From the NCBI GenBank assembly GCA_026874595.1, contig CM049308.1, forward strand, positions 53,395,624 through 53,459,623: a stretch of 64,000 nucleotides of DNA. The letters are read 5' to 3'. This stretch comes from Sipunculus nudus (lineage: Eukaryota > Annelida > Sipuncula > Golfingiida > Sipunculidae). A program made the translations under genes and the position numbers. Shown here in pieces: positions 24,559 to 36,630 of this stretch (position 1 is its first letter; each line of letters begins with the position of its first letter). The notes under the pieces are model-generated. The model did not search any database and was not told where the DNA came from. It saw only the letters and a program-made list of their open reading frames with translations.

Positions 24559-24880
24559 TTATACAGTCGGTCTTGCTTAATTGTATATCGTATAATTGTA
24601 TATCCCGTTTAATTGAATAATATAATGAAAACCAACAAAATTTTCCTATGGCTTCTTAATAAAATTCTCCGTTTATATATATATGAATCACTCTAAGAAT
24701 CACTCAATGGGTGCAATTTCTAGCCGCGTACGCATACGCACATAGGAATGCTACCTTTAATCATACGGAATGTTCGAAATTGTAAACAAAAGCTTTATAT
24801 ATGTATACTTATAACTCATTGTCCATTGTTACATAATCACATGTATTCATATAGGCGTTACTAACAACTGTGTAATTGCA
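22720..24880. other. Non-coding stretch with (AT)n arrays
   Basis: (AT)n lies at 23907-23941 and 24497-24559, with a G run at about 24007-24019. I see no supported exon. Confidence 0.45.
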
Positions 24881-24887
24881 TGTTCAA

Positions 24888-25200
24888 CATTAAAGAGAAA
24901 CGAAGTCATCAACGTTCAACTTATACTTTAATGTCTTTGCTCTGCTGTGAAAATGCCCTTTGTTTTGTAAAATTACAGCTCAGGAATTTGTTGGTCAGTG
25001 TGTGGAATACTAGTATGGTAAAGTATTACATAAATTATTAATCAGCATTAAAGAGAAACGAAGTCATTAACGTTCAACTTATACTTTAATATATCTGGTC
25101 TGCCGTGAAAATGCCCTTTGTGACCACGAAAGTTTTGTAAAATTACAGCCCAGCAATATGTAGGTTAGTGTGTGGAATATGGTTAAGTCTCACTTAAATG
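24888..25200 (+). repeat. 157-bp tandem duplication
   Basis: The unit beginning CATTAAAGAGAAACGAAGTC starts at 24888 and again at 25045, with a few substitutions and a small insertion (GTGACCACGAAAG) in the second unit. Confidence 0.85.
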
Positions 25201-25231
25201 ATTAATCATGGCATATCAAGTAGTACAGGTC

Positions 25232-25436
<205 letters not shown>

Positions 25437-25439
25437 AAG

Positions 25440-26780
25440 GCCGGCCTGTGTGCTCATGATCATTAAATTATCTAATTTCTGTTATTCAGGAACGTATGTG
25501 CTTCCTAGTAAAATTTATACTGACCAGAGGGTCCAGTGTCCCTGTATACCTAGTTATGTGCTGATTTCCATGGATATCCAAATGTACAGATGGCTATGGA
25601 TTTAATTCGGACGGGACAGCTGTGTTTGGTGTATACAAGAAGCAGACAATGAAACAGTGTGGGTGAGTGGCGGGGCTGACCGAAACACTTGTATATTAGT
25701 ACGTTCTCTCATATACAGTGTACAGGATAAAAACTCCCCCCGCTCATACCCGTCCCCCACATGACCGCACGAGACGTGGGCCAGGGTGCCAACTGAAATT
25801 GGTAAATACCACTGATATTTTAGTATTCAAAATGATATTAAAATGATAATTGTTTACAAAATAAACATTTTTGTTGTTATCATTTGAAGATTTAATTTCA
25901 CGTAAATTCACATACTATTGTAGACACCTCACGCAGTGGTTATACACTACACTATGCAGTCGTCCCAGATCTCCTCTCGTGAAACCGCTGCTTTGTATAG
26001 CAAGATTTCTGGGTCCGAACACCAGGGTGCGCACAGAGCAAAGAATTGTACTCAGACCAATGAGAGCGTGATATCATATTTTGCGTCCAGCTCCAAATTA
26101 TAAATATGCGGTACCCGATAAGCTTAATATTATTGGTAAACCCTTGCGATACTTATTTGATTTCACATGCGCATACATCATAAAAGTGTAAACCGCAAAA
26201 TTACAGTAAAAGTTGTCAAGTAATAAGGTCCTTTTTGCACGTGGTTTCTTTACTTTATTAAACCTGTGAGTACTTTACGGTATGCGGTTTGCGTAACGCG
26301 GAATGCGGTATAAATTCGCATTGGGCATTTATTGGGAGGGCAATAAAACAAGGCGATATGGGACTGGGTATGTCTAAACTTTTGGTAGGTCAAATACGTG
26401 GCATTACCAGGTCCTGTAGTAGATCTACGGATCTAGTTCTCCACACAGAATTCCATGTTGCCACATGTATTATTCTGCATGCCGCATACCCCCCTGAACA
26501 AGTAAATGGTTATGATAAAATAACTGGATTAAAAACATTTTTTCGCTTACCGCATACCGCGCCAAGTTGGCGCAGCTTAAAGGGGCCCAATTACCTATCT
26601 GACCTTTATAAACTAAAGGTAATCCCTTGGAGCTTTAAAAATAGGTTAAACTTTTCACAACCAAAATTACCTTTACATTATTAATTTATACAAAGAGGAA
26701 GCCAGAAATAACATAAATTCTTTTTCAAAAGGTAGATGAATTGGCACCTATAATAAACCATTAAAGGTCCCATTCAACAG
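25440..26780. other. Non-coding stretch
   Basis: A 131-codon frame (26289-26684) overlaps GCGGTA/TACCGC-rich sequence that looks like an inverted-end repeat (GGTATGCGG near 26279, CCGCATACCG near 26550) and is not treated as a gene. Confidence 0.4.
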
Positions 26781-26781
26781 T

Positions 26782-27095
26782 CATGTATAGGCTGAACCGG
26801 GGAAGTCCCAGATTGAGACAATGGGAACTGAGACCATATCGGAACCGAGACCAAAAGATCCGAGACCGCATGTTTCACCAACCGTCATCTACTCGATTAA
26901 TACCAAAGTCAATATTTCTAAAAATATAAATGAATCTTCATGTATAGGCTGAACCGGGGAAGTCCCAGATTGAGACAATGGGAACTGAGACCATATCGGA
27001 ACCGAGACCAAAAGATCCGAGACCGCATGTTTCACCAACCGTCATCTACTCGATTAATACCAAAGTCAATATTTCTACAAATATCAATGAATCTT
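26782..27095 (+). repeat. Near-perfect 157-bp tandem duplication
   Basis: The unit starting CATGTATAGGCTGAACCGGG begins at 26782 and 26939. The two copies differ at very few positions, so the duplication is recent. Confidence 0.92.
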
Positions 27096-27368
27096 CCTTT
27101 AGCAGCTGATTTTATATTGCTACAAGATCAAAACATAAAAAAAACAGCGCGCACATATAACGTTCTTGCTGAGGAATGAAAAAGTTAAAAAAAAAGAGCA
27201 AACCCCACATGTATGCCTTTTTTGTGGGCAATATTTATAAATATCTTAATTTCTGATAGGTCTCGAAGTAGAACAGTAGACACAGCGTGGACATATCACT
27301 TCCTTTGCACGAGGAAAGAATAAAGTTCAACGTCGAGTAAATCACATATTTATATCTTGTATGGTTTA

Positions 27369-27370
<2 letters not shown>

Positions 27371-27407
<37 letters not shown>
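27371..27407. repeat. (AT)n microsatellite
   Basis: A pure dinucleotide run. Confidence 0.95.
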
Positions 27408-27410
<3 letters not shown>

Positions 27411-27544
27411 TAGAATTCTGCTATTTGGTTTCGAAGATGAGACCAGGATAGAAACCAGTCCCCATTTACACCAAGGCCTACACAACGACTACGAGCAGGA
27501 ACAGACACCAAGGCCGTGACCAACAAAAAAGACTGCTGTTTATT

Positions 27545-27919
27545 AAGCTGTGTTTCCATTCATCCGTAAATCTCGTACGCAAAAAATCGGATCCCTCTTT
27601 TTAAGATGAACTGTTTCCATATGTACGTTTTAACGTGCTCCGCAAACGTATTCACAAAAACGGACAGCATCGAAACGGATCGGTGAGTGATTCATCCGTT
27701 TAGCGGATGGCAAAAATGCCTACATTTCCCAACAGTGCCCCGGCGCCAGGTGTGATGAGACATATTGACCTTCTTCCTGCCTGTCGTCCTTTCAGTTGCA
27801 AAAGAGGCACGTGAAAGGGTATCCGCAAGAAAAACGTACGTACTTATGGAAACAGTTTATGCGGACTGCGCACTATGGAACGTACGTACGTCTTTTGCGG
27901 ATACATGGAAACACAGCTT
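27545..27919. mobile_element. MITE with AAGCTGTGTTTCCAT inverted ends
   Basis: Left end AAGCTGTGTTTCCATTCATC; the reverse complement of the right end is AAGCTGTGTTTCCATGTATC, both continuing CCG(T/C)AAA. The match is about 24 bp with two or three differences. The interior has further inverted pieces (GTACGTTTTAACG, AACGTACGTACG). Only short frames, no transposase. The target duplication cannot be resolved. Confidence 0.75.
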
Positions 27920-28595
27920 TATACGCATACGAGGCATGTTTCATGTGTGGGCCTCTGAAGGACGGTCGACACTCAACAAATATAGAATTCCGAGACTCAG
28001 AGTAGATCTTTTCGGAAAACAACAGCTGTCGATGTTTATATTTATACGATATCGTTAGGAGCAATCTCTTGCAGCTGATAATGGTCATAAGCGGCGAGCC
28101 TGTTAGAGTTATCGAATGGTTAACGTTGGTTAAAATGCTGATCATTAGCGTCATCTCGCGGCAATATGACACACTATTACATGTGATGGGTGTCGCATGT
28201 TGCGCTGATGATTATAATGCATAATATGATGATATTCAACAAAATTAATGAAAATTGAATAAATGAGTAAACATGCATTTTAACTAGATTAAATGAACTA
28301 GTACTGATAATGATGAGAAATTAAAATCGTAATAAAAGTAATGAGAAAATGCAATATTAATCGTCATATTTTATTTAAAAGAGACAGACTCTCAGCTATG
28401 ATGTCAAAATACGTTGCTTGAAATCAGAAAAACCAATTTAATTATTATTAAATATAAGAAAACGCAAACAATGTGTGTTCATTGTATTTCAAGAATCCGT
28501 CATTTGTTTTAAAATTACATTTTTCCCAGAGATCAATGGACAAGTACAATATTTCTAAAAAATCGATCACTTTAGGTTTTTTAAATTATATTTCG

Positions 28596-28860
28596 TTCGT
28601 TAATATAAAAGAAATATCTAAGTTAATATAAAAGTTAGTTAATCTAAACAAGGGATATATTAGTATAGTTTATATAAAAGATATATCATAGTTAATATAA
28701 AAGCAATATCTTAGTTAACATAAAAGAATTATCATAGTTAGTTAATATTAAGGAGATATCTTAGTTAGTCAATATAAAAAGATATCTTAGTAAATATAAA
28801 AGAGATATATTAAAAGTAAATATAAAAAATATATCTCAGTAAGTTAATATATAAAGAGAG
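28596..28860 (+). repeat. AGTTAATATAAAAGATATATC minisatellite
   Basis: About eight degenerate units of 25-40 bases carrying TTAATATAAAAG and GATATATC(T)TAGTTA. AT-rich and non-coding. Confidence 0.75.
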
Positions 28861-28869
28861 CTAGAAGAG

Positions 28870-30420
28870 GGTAAAAGAGAACAGGAAAAATATAATCCTC
28901 GTCTTGCATACAATTTATACCGACTGGTATACATGGAAGTTGGGATGGCACTTGAACTCTGTACCTGGCATGGGCATGGGGTGGTTTTCGGTAAAGTCAT
29001 CAGTATTTTGGGCCTTGAATTTTCCCGGAATTAACCGCTATAATAGAGCGAAGGTCATTCAGTTATCGCGGCATTTAATTAAAGCGTGACGCACAATTAT
29101 GCAAATGAAAAGACTGAATCGGCTGCTTAGACAGGCATGTGACGCACGAATTAATATCCAAATACCAGGGGTTCGCTTAGGCCGTAAGTATGAACTGGTA
29201 TAGATGCTTCTGACTCAATGAAAGCTTTCCAGGTATTGGATAACGCTCTTATTTACAAATATTCATGGACAATATTATAACTTACGCCCTGAAAGATCTG
29301 TATTTATCTAAATGCAGGCGCACTCGAACACTTGTTCAACTTCGAATATGTAAACGGTATATATTCTTGTCATGCTTTATGGAGTGCTTGCTTTTGCACT
29401 GCGGTTTATATTTGTGTTTGTATCTTAATTATTTGTTTTAACTATAATATAAAAAGTCGGTACTCACCTGGACCTTGAGGTTTGTCTGAATTTCCCCATA
29501 ACAGCTGGGTAACACAACCCTACTGTACATAAATGGTGCAGAACTTTACCAAATATACGGGGCAAAACACTCCTCAGTCACGTGAAACAAGACGGGAATA
29601 TTTTATTTACATTAACATGGACCATCATCAACCATGCATATATCCATCCTGTTTTTTTTTCTATGGTACCGCAAAAGACATCAGAAGCGGATATGGTCCA
29701 GGGGGGTCCGAACTCCCTCCCCTCCCCCCCCCCTCCTATTAGCCATCGCAACATTTCTTAAGGGTTTCATACCAACTGTTGCGGCCTTAACCCCTCCTCT
29801 TTCAGGACCTGGGGACTTTTTTTATGGAGTTGTCATTTGTCCTCCTGAGATGGACCCCTCCTTTTCCTTAAAATTTGATCCGCACACACTCCCAAGTTTT
29901 TCTAGTGCTACAGCAAACAAGAAAGTACCCGGCCTTCATCCCCCCCCCCCCCCCCCCACACACACACACGGGGGCGACCTCTTTTCATAAACTGGCCTGC
30001 TCTTTTTAATTTATTCACGTGAATCATTGTGTCTCTGCATGACTTTATGCTCGGCCTTTTGGGTCATATATCTCAGTCTGGGTTTCTTAACTCGGACGCT
30101 ATAGTATAGTATATATCTAAACAGTTTAAACAGTTTGATTTGAGATTTCAATAAAACTGTTTGTGAACTACAATATTTAACAAAAACTATAATATAATCG
30201 AATTATATGCTATTTATTACAATCACTGTCATTAATAATTTTATATGCGTGTACAAAATGTGTGTTTCAAGTAGGTGTAAAAACGTATATATCTACAAAT
30301 GTAATTTCTAATTATATCTTTTATTTTAACGTAGCCTTGTGAGAGAGGAGATCTAATCTTACTTCAACTAATGTTTGGAAATAAATAAAACAACAGAACG
30401 CAGAGATCCATGTAAAAACA
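28870..30420. other. Non-coding stretch with one MITE-like copy
   Basis: 29679-29885 is another copy of the GGATCC-ended repeat (CAGAAGCGGATATGGTCCAG ... AATTTGATCCGCACACACTC) followed by a C run and (AC)n at 29941-29970. The remainder is unremarkable. Confidence 0.45.
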
Positions 30421-30429
30421 TAACGATGC

Positions 30430-30440
30430 ACTTTATTTAC
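30430..30440 (-). terminator. Candidate polyadenylation signal of the kinase gene
   Basis: AATAAA on the minus strand, about 275 bases after the stop codon at 30712. The only obvious canonical hexamer in the near 3' region. Confidence 0.4.
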
Positions 30441-30711
30441 ATATCATAAATATTGGTACTTTGAAAGCACACACACAACCTACACACACACATACACACA
30501 CCCTCATACACCCATTTATATGATAATGGAACATTATATACATGAAATTAATTTTTCTTAATAGCTGCGTAGAAATTTCATTTTCAATTTCGATTATATA
30601 TGACAAAATATCACTATTTCTTTGACTGACAAGGGAGCGCATTAATATCTTTGTACTTTCGCGGTAATGCAGGTTAAACGATATGGTGACGTCACGGCAC
30701 ACGTCACCCTT

Positions 30712-30738
30712 TCATTCTTCCCGTCTCAAGCAGGACGT
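30712..30738 (-). CDS. Kinase gene, terminal exon 9
   Basis: Phase-0 exon after a TTTATAG acceptor, coding TSCLRREE and TGA. It is tiny; it is preferred because its phase fits exon 8 and the acceptor is plausible. Confidence 0.55.
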   Translation of the reverse strand, partial: TSCLRREE

Positions 30739-32667
30739 CTATAAATACAAACAAAGGCGTATTAACTCACATGTAACTTAAGGCATCATTATAGTCTGAA
30801 ACCCCTATATCTAAATTCTATTCAAATTAGAAACCATAAAATGTACATTATTTTAAACCTGGTACCGTGATCTTTCTGATTTTATACATGTATTTAAACT
30901 AATCATTCATTATCACATGATTTTGTAATATTAAACAAAAACTTTTAAAAGGTACACAATAACAAAAATCCGGTTTTTCATGGACTAGTATTAAACTACA
31001 TAACAATATCTCTAATACTTTTTCTCTTCTATCATGGTTCTATCTACCCTCAAACTGAAATTTTATATTTATAATCAATAATTAAAGCCATTTTCCTTCA
31101 GGCACAGTAATATAATATGGAATACTAATGAGCTTATACTTATGATACATAAAAGCAATTTATGAGTAATTCCTTTAACCTGCCCTGTTTTAGGTCACGT
31201 GGCCGCTTTTGCGATATTATATGAAACATATTTAGAGAGTATAAGAACTCTGGGGCCTTTAGGGCATTCATACAACATACCTGATATATTCTTTGACAGT
31301 TTACATTATTTGTATTCCTGGCCGGTTTTTTTTTTTACATTAACTACGACAACTGCATTAAAGCCGGACAATAAATACCTTCGACTGGATTTAAAAACTT
31401 ACCTTTATGTCGTCAGGTGATCGGGTGTCATCAGACGAATGTCCTACCTCCTTGAAGTACCTGAAAAACACGACAGATGTCGCCTCAAAATATATATCGC
31501 ATTTCATATTCACAATTATTGATCATACCGTTTTATATTTTATTTTGTTAATGTATTTCTTATATTATATTATTTACAGTTTAATTGTTGTATTTGTGTA
31601 AATTCTTATAAAGCATCATGTGATATGACCAAGAAAGGATTCTAAATGTAGTCACAAACTCGCCCGCTACGTGGCAGCAGCAGTCTCATGCATGCGGTGA
31701 CCTGGGCTTCATTTATGCAGTTTTATTTTTCAGCCATTTCTTTAGCTGACATAATGCAAGCAACAATGGTTGCAGACAAAGGATTTAATTACAGTCAAGA
31801 TGCAGACATAACAGAGATAAACAGTAGAATGATACATCAATATAGTATTACACAGAAAATAAATTCTGATAGAATAACACTTACTGATTTTGCAGGAAAG
31901 ACGGCACATCAATCGCTTTAACACGTGACTGTTGATCTAGACTGAAGACAGGTGTGAAGAAAAGAGACAGTTACAGAAGAGTAGTTAAAAGATAAAGACA
32001 AAGTTTATACAAGAATAGAACGATTTTACAGACATCTAGAAAAGGTAAAGTTACAGAAATGTGATATAAAGATTACAACTTGCAGGACAGGTACATGCAT
32101 TGAAATAGAGTCTGATGAAAAGACTGAGGTGAGAGTTCCATAATGATAGTGTGACTGAGAGACACATGCGGGAAAGATAGAGTCTTAAATGTGGGACTAG
32201 GAGATTCAGGCAAGAGTGCTGTAAAAGGTACAGAGTAATGACTGTGTTACAGTGCAGACTAGTATGATTTATAGTGTACAATAAACTATAAACAAAATTG
32301 TGTAGGAAAGAGAAAAGTTGATATAACTAGGTTAAATCAGAAAATAACTCACGTCAACATTTGGTTGAGGATATCCCTGGCGGCCTTAGTCACGTGGTCC
32401 GGGTAGGTAATGCCGGTTGTCTCTAGGCATTCTAGGACACAGATGTCATTTGGCCTCCTCCATGGCAACCTTTAAGATATAAAACACATTTCTACTACAA
32501 TACTGTTCTTATTAGGTATGTTAACGAAAAGAATGATGTGTTTCACTTTTATGAGATTTCAATTTACTTATGTACTTCTGCAATAAGAATTTTACTGTTT
32601 TCTCCTAACATAAAATAATCTACGATCGATTTTGGGATATAATTATTTTATATAATTATGACACTTC

Positions 32668-32727
<60 letters not shown>

Positions 32728-33711
32728 AGCCACTATATTAATAAATGTCGATGATAAATAAACTTTTTCATGGGCTTATTTTTTACTTTGAATGCATGAC
32801 ATGTATAAACATTAAATATAAAAAAAAATAACTGACCTTGAAGTGTAAAGTTCATACACTGTTACAGCAAGGCTGAATATATCAGCCTCTGGCCCGACGT
32901 CTGAGCCGAGTATGACCTCCGGGGCCTTATAACCATCCGTGCCGGGAGAGCGACCAGATAACTGTACTCGACCACCATCGGGCTCGAGTTTCTGACTGAC
33001 CCCGAAATCACTCTGAAAAAAGGAACGTATATGTAAGTTAAGAGGATTGGATTAACACAGGCAGTCCATAGCTGTAGAATACGCATAATAACTTATTTAT
33101 ACTGATAAAAACAGTATCTATTAAATAAGGTAGAAATTTGTAGACAAAAATTCCTGACAAACAATATGACCACTGTTTGACGATGAGAGAGAGAATATAG
33201 CAAAAAAATTTCTTCCGTAATTAAAGCAATTTTTTTTAATAATCGTTTAATGTACAAATGTAATATTATGATGAGATAACGATTACAGATATATGATAAT
33301 ATTGCATTATTTCAAGCTGATGATTATAACCATGACGACAAGATACTGACATACTTACCAATTTGATGTCCCCCTGATAGGTGATCAGGAAGTTGTCAGG
33401 TTTGATGTCTAGATGGACAATATTCATTTTTGTCAGTGACGTCACTGCCTGGTACGCCTCCCTGAAGGTGTACCTGATAAACCTGTCTGGAAGTCCCGGG
33501 GTTCTTCTGTAACGTAATCACAATTAATTAATCAAGGTTCGCGAGGATAATGTATTAAATATACCACACAATCTACTTCATTACGTTTCTATTTTTTAAA
33601 GATTCAATTACATTAATTTCTAAGAAATCTTAATTCTTACTAATATTTCTGTATTATAATGTATGTATATCAGGTAAATACCATGGTTCAATAATTCATT
33701 CTTAATATATA

Positions 33712-33760
<49 letters not shown>

Positions 33761-36187
33761 AGTCGGATCCGGGATTAATGGTATGGGTGTGTTACCATGT
33801 TTAACGAGGAACTTATGCCCTGCAAAGGTCCAAAACTCTCTGAAGTGTGGGAGTGGGGGCGGGGGCGGGAGGGGGGAGGTGCATCATGATAAGTCGTAAA
33901 AATAATTATGGGGGAAACAGTTCAAAAAGGTATTTATTTCGATAAGGGGGAGGGTGTAAACCTCCAAACCCCACCAGGATCCGCCCATGAATAATATATA
34001 GGCTCCATTATCCTACAGATCATGGGAAAACTTAACTGTTCCATTAATTGATCATCCTTAACATATAAGAAACAATATATGGTTACTAAGAGGATTCGTA
34101 GAAAGACATCACGTCATAAAAATAATCACATGACGTTACCTCAAAGTCATGACATCTCTCAGGTTACACATGCATTTCTCCATCGCCAGGATTTCAATGC
34201 CGTCTGCACTGAACGAGTGGTACAAACTATATATATATAAAATACAAGTAAATCTTAATTAGCACGTGAACATTAAAACAGTATAGTGTAAATAATATGA
34301 TTTTTATATGTATAGCTGATTTTTTCATGTATACTATTATATAGATTAATATGTAATCATATAATTGCACAAACTGAAACAGATATTAAATTAACAGGTT
34401 AATCCGAGTACTGCAGATAATTAGAAATTTTTTTACATTCGTTTTAAATTTTATTCACAGATTATCATAAAACGGCCTTGTTCTATATCTGAACAAAATC
34501 GATGTTTATATGGAATTATAATAATAATTATTGTATATAAGATTAGCGATCTTTAAAATGACTCTTGTATAGGCCTACCTGACTACCCTTGACTGAGTTT
34601 GCAGAGTCTTCAACATCGCTATCTCCTGATCAGCTTTGGTTTTAATCTTAATGGCAGCAGATTGTCCTTTGTAAAATCCCTGAAAATATAATGATTAAAT
34701 CTTAGAATATTTCGAGTGCTAGTAACGGGTTTGATACGAAGTTAAGCTGCTAGATTTCATGAAATGAACTATACGTTTGTATGAAACTTGATAGTTTCAT
34801 ATTCTTCCACCAGGCGGCAGTACCAATTGTGCACCTTCATCGAGAAAGATCTTAGAAATCGCAAATCCCGTTTCATACTGATCAACATTTATCAAACGGC
34901 TGGTTATTTTGCCAGGCTCAAATAAATGATATCACATTACATAAAATATCATAGAATAGACATTCTATGAAATAAGATCCCTCTAGAATTTGGCAGTATT
35001 AGTTATAATAAAAAATAAACTTACACAATAAACCTGCCCAAAAGTGCCAGCTCCTAAGCGGATGGGTGTTCCCTGCCCCGATGATGTGAGGTTGACGTTC
35101 TCGATGCCGTCAGCAAGAAGAGACTGGATCAGAGAATCCACGCCAGATTGTTCACCGCCATCTTTGTCGCAGTCCCCGAGTGACAGAGCCAGCCCTCCGG
35201 GGCCTCGGCCACCTTCAGATCCACGGAGCAAGTCCCCGGACCCGGACAAACTCCCGTCCAAGATGGAGGAAGCCAGGGAGATCGATGATGAATAGGCAAC
35301 GCACGTGAACATGTCCGAAGTCCCGCTCGATCCAGTCAGTCTAGCGGACCATTCGGCTTTTAAGCTGTCGGCGGTGCCATCTTCATAGTGAAGATTTATC
35401 GTCTTAAAGGCTTCCATATTCCCATCATGTACGGAGCAGTAGGCCGGATCAGTGAGGGCTCTGAACCGTGGACCGTCAGGTAAGCCACAGAACAGAGGGC
35501 TGGACAGTGACGAGTATGACACGACACGGCGGGGAGACATCGTCTGTATCTGAAACGATAATAATTGTGTTTTGACTACATAAATTTTTTTTAAAGCAAA
35601 TGATATAAGAAAATATTCATCTTATGTCCCAAACGGAAAGGGGACAAAACAATTACTTTTAATTAAAAATTGTATCAGTTCTGTAAACCCTGTGGTTACG
35701 TGTCAGTCAGAGTAAGGGGAGATTAGATGTATGAATTAGATCAAGGTTCTGTGTCCAGTTGTGCGTTTTCGCATGTATGTGTGTGTGTTTCCGTATACGT
35801 TACTGCATGCGTTTCCGTACCCGCGGCTACATGGTCCGGTTGGCAAAAACATATGGATCCGCAGCCGCACGCCAAACCGCATTTGGACACAGTCTTTCTT
35901 ATTTCCCTGTGCGCGGTTTTAGCCGCGTTCGCATCCATATCCGTACAAGTGGACACGCGGCATAAGTGACAAGCTTAAGACAAATTACTGTTTGAGTTCA
36001 TATTTACCTTAGTACAGTCCTGAACGAGGCTCATCTCTTCCAGGGAGAGACATCTTTCCTCCTCCTCCTCCTCCACCTGGACGTCTGGGACGATGTGGTC
36101 TGTCGTCGGTACTTCGTTTGGCCGGCCATATGTGGCTCCTATGGCCCACACGTAAAGGTGATAGACATAAAAAAATGATATAATCAT
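30712..36187 (-). CDS. Ser/Thr protein kinase, 9 exons, subfamily unassigned
   Basis: Nine minus-strand exons with matching phases give 472 residues if the first Met is at 36187. The N-terminal 225 residues hold a six-Glu run (39-44) and a Ser/Gly-rich part. The kinase domain runs from about 226 to the end: GAGTFGQVY glycine loop, K246 in AAIK, E254 of helix C, HLDIKPDN with catalytic D331, DFG at 349-351, APE at 377-379, D391 of helix F, and R458 in the TRSPDD segment. It should therefore be an active ATP-dependent kinase; HLDIKP and DIKPDN point to Ser/Thr specificity. The domain is compact and ends 14 residues after R458, with no C-terminal extension. Some loops recall Mos-type kinases, but I do not assign a subfamily. 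Introns carry AT arrays and repeats. Confidence 0.85.
31403..31460 (-). CDS. Kinase gene, exon 8
   Basis: TTTTTCAG acceptor and GTAAGT donor. Completes a Thr codon, then codes 19 residues including the conserved C-lobe Arg in DDTRSPDD. Confidence 0.75.
32353..32469 (-). CDS. Kinase gene, exon 7
   Basis: Codes LPWRRPND through NQML, spanning helices G-H of the C-lobe. Donor GTGAGT. Confidence 0.85.
32671..32722. repeat. (AT)n microsatellite in kinase intron
   Basis: A pure dinucleotide run between exons 6 and 7. Confidence 0.95.
32837..33012 (-). CDS. Kinase gene, exon 6 (DFG to helix F)
   Basis: TTTTTTCAG acceptor, GTCAGT donor. Begins SDFGVSQKLE, includes the activation segment and YKAPEV, then EADIFSLAV. 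Confidence 0.9.
33359..33506 (-). CDS. Kinase gene, exon 5 (catalytic loop)
   Basis: Codes helix E and the catalytic loop HLDIKPDNFLI. GTAAGT donor, AACAG acceptor; one base plus 49 codons. Confidence 0.9.
33716..33757. repeat. (AT)n microsatellite in kinase intron
   Basis: A pure dinucleotide run next to a GGATCC-ended repeat at 33757-33990. Confidence 0.95.
33757..33990. mobile_element. GGATCC-ended repeat in kinase intron 4
   Basis: AGTCGGATCCGGGATTAATG at one end and CCAGGATCCGCCCATGA at the other, with a G-rich middle. Same style as the copies at 22266-22712. Confidence 0.5.
34140..34226 (-). CDS. Kinase gene, exon 4
   Basis: Codes LYHSFSADGIEILAMEKC and on to MTL: strands 4-5 and the hinge. 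The acceptor follows an (AT)n run (ATATATAG); donor GTAACG is a weaker match. Confidence 0.82.
34579..34679 (-). CDS. Kinase gene, exon 3 (ATP-binding lysine)
   Basis: Codes GFYKGQSAAIKIK and helix C with its Glu. TTTTCAG acceptor, GTAGGC donor. Confidence 0.88.
35025..35549 (-). CDS. Kinase gene, exon 2
   Basis: Largest exon (175 codons): IQTMSPRRVV..., the Ser/Gly-rich linker and the glycine loop GAGTFGQVYC. TTTCAG acceptor, GTAAGT donor. An internal Met at 35540 could be an alternative start, giving 409 residues. Confidence 0.88.
35750..35970. repeat. CGCATACG/CCGTATACG-rich repeat in kinase intron 1
   Basis: Alternating CCGTAT, GCATGCG, CCGCA and CCGCG words make overlapping open frames on both strands. 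Vocabulary similar to 20180-20395 and the MITE at 27545-27919. Non-coding. Confidence 0.45.
36008..36187 (-). CDS. Kinase gene, exon 1 (start uncertain)
   Basis: 60 codons from the Met at 36187 to ACTAAG before GTAAAT, in phase with exon 2, including six consecutive Glu codons. An alternative is an internal acceptor (GGGCCATAG, about 36140) that would attach a further upstream exon. Confidence 0.6.
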
Positions 36188-36390
36188 TTTTTTCTGATTA
36201 TCTTTAGAATTTGTTTCTCTGCGTACACAAACGTTTGCTTAAACAGCCGATGATCAACAAGATGGTGTGAATACACGCCGAATGGATGATCCGTAACCAT
36301 AAACAAATCAGATACGTCAGTGACGTCATAAATGTTCACTAGGACGTCGTCAAGCCACGTGACATCACGCGGTTCCCATAGAGAAATCAT
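36184..36390 (-). CDS. Open frame abutting kinase exon 1, different frame
   Basis: An ATG at 36390 opens 68 codons with coding-like composition (starts MISLWEPRDVTWLDDVLVNI) and stops in TGA right after a run of seven A. The last four bases overlap the ATG of the kinase frame. It could be an upstream ORF, or the true N-terminus if the A run has lost or gained a base in the assembly or if a short intron is present. Confidence 0.35.
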   Translation of the reverse strand: MISLWEPRDVTWLDDVLVNIYDVTDVSDLFMVTDHPFGVYSHHLVDHRLFKQTFVYAEKQILKIIRKK

Positions 36391-36402
36391 GACGTGACGT
36401 CA
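36321..36402. promoter_or_regulatory. CRE and E-box cluster near the kinase 5' end
   Basis: TGACGTCA palindromes at 36321-36328 and 36395-36402 and CACGTG at 36356-36361, all around the upstream ATG. Motif evidence only; palindromic CRE and E-box words can also be chance in coding sequence. Confidence 0.3.
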
Positions 36403-36630
36403 GGTTGCCTAACGGAATCTCTCGGAATTCCTCGGCTAATTTCGTTATCTGCATCTCGGATGTCTAGATCGAGAATATGACAGCTATGAGCCTAACCATT
36501 GAAGATTGTGTAGACTTTTTCTCACTCTACTCCCGTGAGATATAACAAAATGTGATCTTTATTTGTAGAATGGAAGTTTTGTCCTGGCTCTGTCTTATTT
36601 AAAAAAAAAAACACATTAAAGCGCTTTCGT

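Noticed and set aside
25570-25672. Exon-like frame containing CTDGYGFNSDGTAVFGVYKK before a GTGAGT
   Set aside because: The only acceptor candidate (ACAG) falls inside the frame and an in-frame TGA lies just upstream; too short to support without homology.
26289-26684. 131-codon frame, one of the longest in the window
   Set aside because: Lies in a GCGGTA/TACCGC repeat-like block, shows no family motif, and has no support from splice sites or a promoter.
27765-28172. Overlapping frames of about 70-99 codons on both strands
   Set aside because: They overlap the right half of the MITE at 27545-27919 and its flank, and are open in several phases at once.
29634-29990. 118-codon Pro-rich frame
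   Set aside because: The proline runs come from C homopolymers of a GGATCC-ended repeat.
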